This document shows positions 7,320 to 13,151 of a stretch of DNA of 14,338 bases, piece after piece; positions within the stretch are counted from its first letter, which is position 1; each line of letters starts with the position of its first letter. The stretch lies in assembly GCA_964354225.1 (NCBI GenBank), contig CAYGZC010000294.1, positions 1-14,338 of the forward strand. The letters are read 5' to 3'. The notes beneath the pieces were generated by a model. It was not told where the DNA came from. It did no database searches and worked only from the letters and a program-made list of their open reading frames with translations. Origin of the DNA: CAYGZC01 sp964354225 (lineage in GTDB: Bacteria > Bacteroidota > Ignavibacteria > UBA10030 > SZUA-254). Both the position numbers and the translations under genes were made by a program.

Positions 7320-8243
7320 TTAATGTCCGTGTGACTCGCTCCCACTTTCTTCATGAGCGGCTTGCATGCCGAGACCCATGAAGAGCGAAGTGAGCATTGT
7401 AAAAATGTATGCTTGTAAAAACGCAACAAATAATTCCAAAAAATTGATGCCAAGAACGAACGCTATTGGCAACGGTGCGATGATGTAAGATTGAAAAACG
7501 AAGATCAATCCGATGAGAGATACAATTACGATGTGACCACCTATCATATTAGCGAAAAGACGAATCATCAGCGCGAACGGTTTAGTAAAGAGACCGAGTA
7601 TTTCAATTGGGATCATTATGGGCCAAAGAATCCAATGCACACCGCCAGTTAGATGTGCCAGATAATGAACCAGTCCCTGAGCCCGAATAGCCGAAACCTG
7701 AATCATGATAAATGCAATCAGCGCTAATCCGCCAGTGACACTCACATTTCCTGTAGCAGTTGAACCATAAGGCACCAATCCGGCAAGATTCATGATAAGA
7801 ATAAAAAAGAACGTCGTCAGCAGGTAAGGCAGATATTTTACACCGCCGGGTCCCATATTGGGAATCGCAACTTCATCGCGAATAAAGAGTATAAAAACTT
7901 CAACAAGATTTCCAAAGCCGGTTGGGACTTTGCGTTTCGAATTTTTCCACGCCGCCAATACAGCGAGAATAATCAGGAGAAGTGCAGCAACCCAGAGAAA
8001 TACCACGTGTTTAGTAATCGAGAGATCGATAGTTGTGTTGCCAAGATGTATTGGTGCAAAATGTGGGAGTTCTATCTTGCCAAAGAATGGAAGTTCCAGC
8101 TCATTCGAATCGTAGACGTGATGGAGAAGTCCTGTAAAAAGATTTCCACCATCTTCACCATGCCCTCCTGTTTTGGCAGCGGCGTGAATTGTATCTGAGA
8201 CCGCTTGATGAATCATAACTGTATCTGTATTTGTAATAAACAC
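7320..8243 (-). CDS. atpB: F-type ATP synthase subunit a
   Basis: Membrane stator subunit that provides the proton half-channels next to the c-ring. The 307 residues include several membrane helices (about 78-98, 138-157, 168-187, 237-258, 262-295). The essential arginine is Arg228 in MIRLFANMIGGH. The last helix has the conserved ELFVAFLQAYIFTML. Both ends are His-rich (GGHGEDGG near the N-terminus, ESHGH at the C-terminus). The longest frame begins with GTG at 8243, seven bases after the preceding stop; an ATG ten codons in (8214-8216) is possible but has no ribosome site. N-terminal residues are therefore uncertain. Confidence 0.95.
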   Translation of the reverse strand: MFITNTDTVMIHQAVSDTIHAAAKTGGHGEDGGNLFTGLLHHVYDSNELELPFFGKIELPHFAPIHLGNTTIDLSITKHVVFLWVAALLLIILAVLAAWKNSKRKVPTGFGNLVEVFILFIRDEVAIPNMGPGGVKYLPYLLTTFFFILIMNLAGLVPYGSTATGNVSVTGGLALIAFIMIQVSAIRAQGLVHYLAHLTGGVHWILWPIMIPIEILGLFTKPFALMIRLFANMIGGHIVIVSLIGLIFVFQSYIIAPLPIAFVLGINFLELFVAFLQAYIFTMLTSLFMGLGMQAAHEESGSESHGH

Positions 8244-8249
8244 CCGAAC

Positions 8250-8639
8250 CTAACTTTGTTGTTTGCTATTTATTTTTTTCTGAATATAAAAAACTTCCAA
8301 TGTTAAAAAGGCAACATAAAAAATTCCCATCGAACCTATAAGTGCACCAACGTGAAGCTGGAATACTTTGATGAGAAGAACGAGAATAACCGCCATAAGG
8401 AAGAGGCGAATTCCCATACCACCGATAACAAATTTGAAGAATGTAGTTGTTGATTTTCCGAGCGAGTATTCGATTGCTGCGTAACCGAGAAGAACATTCA
8501 CCGTTGTAAGGATAGCACCAACTATTACAGCCTCGAAGATTTTAATCGTTCCAAATTTCAAGAGTGGGTACGTTCCCACACATCCAATGATCATAATGGC
8601 AAGGAATATTTGCCTTGGGAATGACCAATCGACTTTCAT
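8250..8639 (-). CDS. AtpI-like four-helix membrane protein
   Basis: A 129-residue protein with four predicted membrane segments (about 9-27, 34-58, 68-92, 97-119) and a short basic tail KKINSKQQ. Its size, topology and position between atpZ and atpB match ATP synthase 'subunit I' proteins, which are thought to help c-ring assembly or to handle magnesium or other ions. Sequence similarity is not strong enough for me to name it firmly. It lies six bases after atpZ and seven before atpB, so it is certainly part of the operon. The alternative is a lineage-specific membrane protein with the same job. Confidence 0.75.
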   Translation of the reverse strand: MKVDWSFPRQIFLAIMIIGCVGTYPLLKFGTIKIFEAVIVGAILTTVNVLLGYAAIEYSLGKSTTTFFKFVIGGMGIRLFLMAVILVLLIKVFQLHVGALIGSMGIFYVAFLTLEVFYIQKKINSKQQS

Positions 8640-8645
8640 AATATT

Positions 8646-8912
8646 TCAACTTTCTTTGGTTTTGTCTTTCTCAACTTTGCCAACGATCTTTATAAAATTA
8701 TATAACCCTGCACTAAAACCAAAGAACAAACCAACAATCATTAACCACGGTGCGCTATTACACAAGCTATCAAGCCAGCGTCCTATAAAAAACATCAGCA
8801 CAACTGATGCTGCTAACTGAATGCCCGATCCAAAAAGTGGTCCGGCAGCCCGTATTGCCCGTACATAACTTGAAAAACCCGAATCGTTCTTCTTTTGTTC
8901 CGGGTTCTCCAT
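8646..8912 (-). CDS. atpZ: AtpZ/AtpI-family protein
   Basis: An 88-residue protein with two membrane helices (about 28-46 and 54-76). It carries the AtpZ pattern: GSGIQLAASVVLMFFIGRWLD, a short polar loop, then WLMIVGLFFGFSAGLYNF. AtpZ works with AtpI near the ATP synthase and has been linked to divalent-cation transport and to assembly of the complex; its exact role is debated. The start lies seven bases after the bactofilin stop with no Shine-Dalgarno sequence, suggesting coupling. Confidence 0.85.
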   Translation of the reverse strand: MENPEQKKNDSGFSSYVRAIRAAGPLFGSGIQLAASVVLMFFIGRWLDSLCNSAPWLMIVGLFFGFSAGLYNFIKIVGKVEKDKTKES

Positions 8913-8919
8913 GAACTGG

Positions 8920-9318
8920 CTACCGATCTTCAGCCCGACGAGCTTCGGGTTTTAGCTCGACAAGATTCGGCATCGGTTTAGCTTCCGACATCATGCACTT
9001 GCCATCGAAAAGTGCACCTTCATCAATCACGAGCTTCGCAGCACGGATATCACCGCGCACAATTGCTTTCGTCTCAAAAACTAATTTCTCTTGCGCAACA
9101 ACCATCCCTTTTATCTTTCCGCCGATAGTGACATTCTTGGCAGAAATGTTTCCATCAACATCGCCTGAACTGCCAACAGAAATATTTTGTGCTGCTGTAA
9201 CTTCTCCTACTATTCGACCGTCGATCCGAATACTGCCCGGTGTTCGTAACTTTCCTTCAAACACCGTGCCCGCGGCGATCAGATTCAATTCACCCCCTGG
9301 TTCGTTTTTTATTGCCAT
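8920..9318 (-). CDS. Bactofilin (polymer-forming cytoskeletal protein)
   Basis: A 132-residue protein consisting almost entirely of the bactofilin beta-helix domain (about residues 12-110). It shows the typical rungs: GTVFEGKLRTPGSIRIDGR, then GEVTAAQNISVGSSGDVDG, NVTIGGKIKG and a final GALFDGKCMM. The flanking tails are short and disordered, also usual for the family. Bactofilins assemble into nucleotide-independent filaments under the membrane and often position cell-wall enzymes. The start is supported by AGAGGAG five bases before the ATG. It sits between an M23 endopeptidase and the ATP synthase genes. A bactofilin beside an M23 peptidase recurs in cell-shape systems such as Helicobacter ccmA/csd1. 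Confidence 0.93.
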   Translation of the reverse strand: MAIKNEPGGELNLIAAGTVFEGKLRTPGSIRIDGRIVGEVTAAQNISVGSSGDVDGNISAKNVTIGGKIKGMVVAQEKLVFETKAIVRGDIRAAKLVIDEGALFDGKCMMSEAKPMPNLVELKPEARRAEDR

Positions 9319-9328
9319 AGGATCTCCT

Positions 9329-10240
9329 CTAATTGATGCTCAGTAAATAGTTATTTGGATTTTTTACAATTCCGTTTTTCCATACTTCAAAATGGAGATG
9401 TGCTCCCCTACTTTTTTCTCCGGTATTACCCAGAAGAGCAACCATCTCACCTCGCTTAACATTATCACCAATATTTTTCACCAGCGATTGATTGTGTTTA
9501 TAAACTGTCGTATATCCTAACTCGTGCAGAAGAATAATCATGTAGCCATCATCATATGTCCAGCCAGCAAAAACCACGTTACCATCTGCTGCCGCAAAAA
9601 CCGGATTCCCGAGCTTGCCTGCAAAATCAACACCATAGTGAAATTGTCCGGGATTGAATCCTTCAGTTTCAAAGCCACTGACTGGCATCGTGAGCGGAAG
9701 CTTAGAGATAAAATTGACTTCTCGTGCTTGGACAATTTTTACGGGTTCAACCGTCCCTGGTCCAACAGGTTGACCTGCAGCTACCGTGCTCTGCTCTTCA
9801 ATCGGTTTGGAATTAGTATAATGCGAATCTAACCAAAACTTAGATACAACTGATGTTGTATCTATTCCGCCGGCAATCATCCGAATACTATCTTCTTCCG
9901 AGATTATTTCACCTAATATCTTGCGCAGACGAAAATTGTAACTCCGCATTATCGTTACTTCCTTCACAAGCTTTTGCATTTGATACTGAATCTCAACAAT
10001 CTCCTTTCCATACCGTTTTGCCAATTCGGGGTTGGAGATTGGTAAATATCTACCAACCGGAGTATAGATAATAACGGCCACAATCAATGCCATGATAACT
10101 ATGAGTAACGATAAAAATATGCTGAAAAATCCCCACTTAGTTACCGAAAGTGTGCGTGTTTTTTCAGATTTTGCATCGGGTACAATAACGAAGGTATAAC
10201 GATGCGCGCCTTTTCGCTCACGAACATTTTCAGGGGACAT
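9329..10240 (-). CDS. Membrane-anchored M23 (LytM) peptidoglycan endopeptidase
   Basis: A probable cell-wall endopeptidase cutting peptide crosslinks. The 303 residues have a basic cytoplasmic N-terminus, one membrane helix (about 37-60), a short helical or coiled-coil stretch (75-112), a Pro/Gly/Thr linker and a C-terminal M23 domain (about 185-300). Zinc ligands are visible as His201 and Asp205 in HYGVD and His283 in AHLHFE, with the partner His281; His249 in YKHN is also conserved. The catalytic set is intact, so this is likely an active enzyme rather than a degenerate activator. The start has AAAAGG upstream and a strong promoter about 40 bases before it. It is the first gene of the bactofilin-ATP synthase transcript. 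Confidence 0.93.
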   Translation of the reverse strand: MSPENVRERKGAHRYTFVIVPDAKSEKTRTLSVTKWGFFSIFLSLLIVIMALIVAVIIYTPVGRYLPISNPELAKRYGKEIVEIQYQMQKLVKEVTIMRSYNFRLRKILGEIISEEDSIRMIAGGIDTTSVVSKFWLDSHYTNSKPIEEQSTVAAGQPVGPGTVEPVKIVQAREVNFISKLPLTMPVSGFETEGFNPGQFHYGVDFAGKLGNPVFAAADGNVVFAGWTYDDGYMIILLHELGYTTVYKHNQSLVKNIGDNVKRGEMVALLGNTGEKSRGAHLHFEVWKNGIVKNPNNYLLSIN

Positions 10241-10279
10241 TAGTTACCTTTTCAATCTGATACTCAACAAACGGATAAA

Positions 10280-10308
10280 AATATAACGAAAATTTGAAAG
10301 AATGTCAA
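10280..10308 (-). promoter_or_regulatory. Sigma70-like promoter of the M23-bactofilin-ATP synthase operon
   Basis: On the minus strand, TTGACA (10303-10308, a full consensus -35) and TATATT (10280-10285) are separated by 17 bases. The predicted start, near 10273, gives a leader of about 33 bases before the M23 start codon. It lies in the 83-base gap after the NamZ-like gene, the largest gap between that gene and atpG. The genes after M23 follow at gaps of 50 bases or less, so this is the best candidate for driving the whole ATP synthase block. Confidence 0.65.
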
Positions 10309-10323
10309 AGTTTGTTTGCTAAC

Positions 10324-11607
10324 TTAGCGATAGAACAGATATTTAGACCTGATTTTCTCGAATGTTTCAAGTGAGCTTTTATAAATGGAAAAAATATTCT
10401 TGTCAACAACTCCCTTTTCAAGTTTTAGTCGCACTTGATCATCACCCATTAGTCGATCAAATAATCCGTCTTTGATTTGTATCTTTTTCGGATAATATTG
10501 TTTTATCGTTGCAAGCATCATAACCCCGGTAAGTACGGGCTTGAAATTTTTTCGCTCAGTTATTTTTACATAAATCCCACTGCACTTTTTATCTTTGAAC
10601 TTAGGATTTAATGCAGTTATCGAATCACCTCTGGGTGTGAATTCGATTGGGAGGAACTTTACACCGGGCAGTTTTAAGTCGTTAAGTTTCGATGAAACGA
10701 TTTTACTATTAAGTTTGGGGATACCTATATACTCGAATGGTTTTTCCGTTCCGCGTCCTTCTGTAATGTTGGTTGCTTCAAAAATACATGTACCCGGATA
10801 CACAGCAGCCGTCACGAGTGTTTTCATATTGGGTGATGGTGAAATCCAAGGCAATCCGGTTTCATCGTACCACATAGAGCGTTTCCAACCCTCCATTGGA
10901 ATGACTGTAATATCTGTTGTAGAAGGATTGACAAATCCTTCACCGATAATCATCTTTGCCAGCTCACCAATCGTCATGCCGTAGCGAACAGGAATTGGAT
11001 ACAAGCCGATAAATGATCTAAGCTCAAGATCAAGCGGTGGACCTTCGATATCGATCCCATTTATTGGATTGGGACGATCGAGCACTATAAACTTTTTCCC
11101 ATTCTCTCCAGCCGCTATCATGCAATAACCCATCGTGCTTATGTAAGTATAAAATCGCGCACCAACATCCTGCATATCAAAAATAAGTACATCCACATTT
11201 TGCAGCATTTCAATGGTTGGCTTTCTTGCCCCACCGTATAGTGAATACTCCGAAAGTCCTGTCTTTTGATCAATCATTTCTTCCACCGCGACACCGGCAG
11301 GTATCTTTCCTCGAATACCATGCTCAGGTGAGAACAATACAGTTATTTTGATACCACGATTTAACAAGGTATCGACGAGACGAACACCATTGGGTAAAAC
11401 CGAAGTATGGTTGCAGATGACCCCGATTCGTTTATCTTTGAGCAAGTCAAGATGTTTTTCTAATAAAATCTCTGCACCGATACGAACACGCTGAGAAAAC
11501 GCTGAAGAACAAAGCACGAAGATCAACACATTAACAATTATGAGTTGTGAGTTATGAATTATAAGTTGTAAATATCGATATTTTTTGTTTCGGATTGTTT
11601 TGTTCAT
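10324..11607 (-). CDS. NamZ/DUF1343-family secreted exo-muramidase-like protein
   Basis: DUF1343 includes NamZ, an exo-beta-N-acetylmuramidase that releases MurNAc from peptidoglycan fragments. Family hallmarks (numbered from the proposed start) are SPEHGIRG (93-100), QDVGARFYTYISTMG (146-160), LDRPNPINGIDIEGP (176-190), LYPIPVRYGMTIGEL (about 202-216) and, further on, TGLPWISPSPNM and YPGTCIFEATNITEGRG. I chose the ATG at 11607, five bases after the Nudix stop. It gives 427 residues beginning with a basic, hydrophobic signal-peptide-like segment ending at SAFSQ. An in-frame start further up (11670) would overlap the Nudix gene by 58 bases and put 21 extra residues ahead of the signal. The signal segment contains a heptanucleotide repeat. 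It is likely periplasmic and may recycle cell wall; the substrate is inferred. Confidence 0.9.
   Translation of the reverse strand: MNKTIRNKKYRYLQLIIHNSQLIIVNVLIFVLCSSAFSQRVRIGAEILLEKHLDLLKDKRIGVICNHTSVLPNGVRLVDTLLNRGIKITVLFSPEHGIRGKIPAGVAVEEMIDQKTGLSEYSLYGGARKPTIEMLQNVDVLIFDMQDVGARFYTYISTMGYCMIAAGENGKKFIVLDRPNPINGIDIEGPPLDLELRSFIGLYPIPVRYGMTIGELAKMIIGEGFVNPSTTDITVIPMEGWKRSMWYDETGLPWISPSPNMKTLVTAAVYPGTCIFEATNITEGRGTEKPFEYIGIPKLNSKIVSSKLNDLKLPGVKFLPIEFTPRGDSITALNPKFKDKKCSGIYVKITERKNFKPVLTGVMMLATIKQYYPKKIQIKDGLFDRLMGDDQVRLKLEKGVVDKNIFSIYKSSLETFEKIRSKYLFYR
11537..11571. repeat. Five tandem degenerate heptanucleotides in a signal-peptide region
   Basis: ATTATGA, GTTGTGA, GTTATGA, ATTATAA, GTTGTAA in direct tandem (plus strand), consensus RTTRTRA. 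They encode roughly residues 13-24 (LQLIIHNSQLII) of the NamZ-like protein, between its basic N-terminus and the hydrophobic core of the putative signal peptide. Confidence 0.7.
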
Positions 11608-11612
11608 TCGCT

Positions 11613-12152
11613 TTATTTCATTAATTGCGGTTTGAGGATCGCCCATGCAGCTAATGTCATTCCATCCCAAATGATGCCATTTCTAACCTTTTCATCAAAT
11701 TCTTTTGGTTCGAGAATAATTCTCTCAAATTCCTCTGTCTCATCTGGTTTAGCATCAACAGGAGAAAGTCCTCGAGCAATGAAGACTTTACACATTTCAT
11801 CAGTGACACCATTATATGGATTGAATTCAGCAACACACTTCAACTCCTGCGCTTCATATCCTGATTCTTCTGCAAGCTCAAGGTGAGCCGTTTCTTCGTG
11901 CGTCGAACCATCTTTCACGCTACCGCAGGGAAACTCGATGCTCTCCCGACCGACTAAATAACGATATTGGCTGACAAGTATCATTCTTCCATCATTGAGT
12001 ATCGGAATCACCATACTTGAACCATTCACATGTACAAAATGATATTCACCTTGCTCACCTGTGGGAAGTTGCACTTCATCCTTCCGGTATGTCCACCAGG
12101 GATTTTTTATTTCAAAAGATTGTTTAAGTTTTTTCCAGGGTTTAAGCGCCAT
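11613..12152 (-). CDS. Nudix hydrolase, ADP-ribose pyrophosphatase-like
   Basis: A 179-residue protein with the fold order of ADP-ribose pyrophosphatases: an N-terminal strand region, VSQYRYLVGRESIEFPCG leading into the Nudix box, then the box at 77-99. Such enzymes hydrolyse nucleoside diphosphates linked to another group. The box keeps Gly77, the metal-binding Glu92, Glu95 and Glu96, and Gly98. It departs at two normally conserved positions: Ser83 replaces Glu, and Leu91 (CTT) replaces the Arg of the RE pair. Activity may be altered or the substrate unusual. No Shine-Dalgarno sequence is visible before the ATG. It lies 53 bases after the LOG gene and is probably cotranscribed with it. Confidence 0.9.
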   Translation of the reverse strand: MALKPWKKLKQSFEIKNPWWTYRKDEVQLPTGEQGEYHFVHVNGSSMVIPILNDGRMILVSQYRYLVGRESIEFPCGSVKDGSTHEETAHLELAEESGYEAQELKCVAEFNPYNGVTDEMCKVFIARGLSPVDAKPDETEEFERIILEPKEFDEKVRNGIIWDGMTLAAWAILKPQLMK

Positions 12153-12205
12153 ACATTCAACATTAAATAGACTATATCTTAGAGAAATATTCCACTTAGC
12201 TTAGT

Positions 12206-12913
12206 TTAGAAATTCGGTCCGTGTTCTCCTTTCTTATAGAAGCGTTTTACAATCGCAACTGCGTCTTTGGGATCATCCGTTATTGAAAATAAATCTAAAT
12301 CTGATTTAGATATCATCCCTTCATTAAGTGCTACGGCTTTGAACCAGGAGAAAAGTCCATTCCAGTATTCTGAACCCATCATCACTACCGGGAAGGGATG
12401 TATCTTCTTCGTCTGGATTAGCGTGATAGCTTCGAAGAACTCATCAAGTGTACCGAAGCCGCCCGGCATGACGATAAAACCTTGAGCGTACTTCACAAAC
12501 ATTACTTTCCTGATATAAAAATGTTTGAATGTGATGAGCTTGTCTGGATCAATATACGGGTTGGGTCTTTGTTCGTGCGGTAAATCGATATTGATACCGA
12601 CAGAGATACCTGCTGCCTCGCGTGCCCCGCGATTCGCTGCTTCCATTATTCCAGGACCACCCCCAGAAATAATCCCGTAGCCGGCTTTAACAAATTCTTT
12701 TGCAACTGTTTTTGCAAGCCGGTAATAATGTGTTCCCGGTTTTATTCGTGCCGAGCCAAATATTGAAACACAAGGACCAACTTTCGATAGAGTTGAAAAA
12801 CCTTCAACAAATTCTGCCATCGCCCTGAATACCCGCCAAACATCTTGCTGAGTTTTTATCAGGTGATCAAGTTGTTGATCCTGGATTGAATCATGCTCGC
12901 TGCGTTGTGTCAT
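12206..12913 (-). CDS. LOG-family nucleotide 5'-monophosphate phosphoribohydrolase (TIGR00730-type)
   Basis: A Rossmann-fold protein of the 'lysine decarboxylase-like' LOG family. The family cleaves nucleoside monophosphates, including cytokinin ribotides, into base and ribose 5-phosphate. The 235 residues carry FGSAR (52-56), SGGGPGIMEAANRGA (83-97) and the signature PGGFGTLDE (150-158). Arg135 and Lys136 sit in the conserved FYIRKVMF. The start chosen is the ATG at 12911-12913, because GGAG lies seven bases upstream and a good promoter lies just before that. The frame is open back to 13027, but those 38 extra codons cover the promoter and look non-coding. The neighbour is a Nudix hydrolase, so a nucleotide-housekeeping pair is plausible. 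The true substrate is unknown. Confidence 0.92.
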   Translation of the reverse strand: MTQRSEHDSIQDQQLDHLIKTQQDVWRVFRAMAEFVEGFSTLSKVGPCVSIFGSARIKPGTHYYRLAKTVAKEFVKAGYGIISGGGPGIMEAANRGAREAAGISVGINIDLPHEQRPNPYIDPDKLITFKHFYIRKVMFVKYAQGFIVMPGGFGTLDEFFEAITLIQTKKIHPFPVVMMGSEYWNGLFSWFKAVALNEGMISKSDLDLFSITDDPKDAVAIVKRFYKKGEHGPNF

Positions 12914-12944
12914 ATCGTTTCTCCTTTTTGACTCATTAGTGAGC

Positions 12945-12973
12945 AATATAGGGTTTTTTACGGAGCATTTCAA
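12945..12973 (-). promoter_or_regulatory. Sigma70-like promoter for the LOG gene
   Basis: On the minus strand, TTGAAA (12968-12973) and TATATT (12945-12950) are separated by 17 bases. The -10 box is identical to that of the M23-ATP synthase promoter. The predicted start near 12938 gives a leader of about 25 bases to the ATG at 12913 and contains the AAGGAG ribosome site. This supports the shorter LOG start. Confidence 0.6.
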
Positions 12974-13100
12974 CATGGAAGATTCCGTGTATAAGATTTT
13001 ATAATTTCCTGTTTCTAACTCACACAACAGGTGAACTGGGGAACGTAGTTAGCACGAATATTACAATTCCACTTCTCCCACACAATAATATTTCTTCGAC

Positions 13101-13115
13101 TCCGGCAAATCGGAA
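13101..13115. repeat. Degenerate copy of the short palindrome seen in the M1 gene
   Basis: TCCGGCAAATCGGAA matches the reverse complement of 300-314 (TCCGACAAGTCGGAA) at 13 of 15 positions; both differences are transitions. It lies in the 124-base spacer (13028-13151) after the metallophosphoesterase gene. It may be a decayed member of the same repeat family, or chance. Confidence 0.35.
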
Positions 13116-13151
13116 TTTAAAAATTGGTGTGAGTTCAATGAGAGGAGGAAG

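Noticed and set aside
11608..11670. Upstream in-frame start for the NamZ-like gene
   Set aside because: It would overlap the Nudix gene and add 21 residues before the signal peptide. The ATG at 11607 leaves a normal signal sequence.
12294..12310. TCTAAAT/ATTTAGA hairpin inside the LOG gene
   Set aside because: A 7-bp AT-rich stem within a conserved coding region, best explained by the codons for KSDLDL. There is no second copy.
12914..13027. N-terminal extension of the LOG protein
   Set aside because: It covers a good promoter and ends at an ATG with a strong GGAG ribosome site. The extra residues match nothing in the LOG family.
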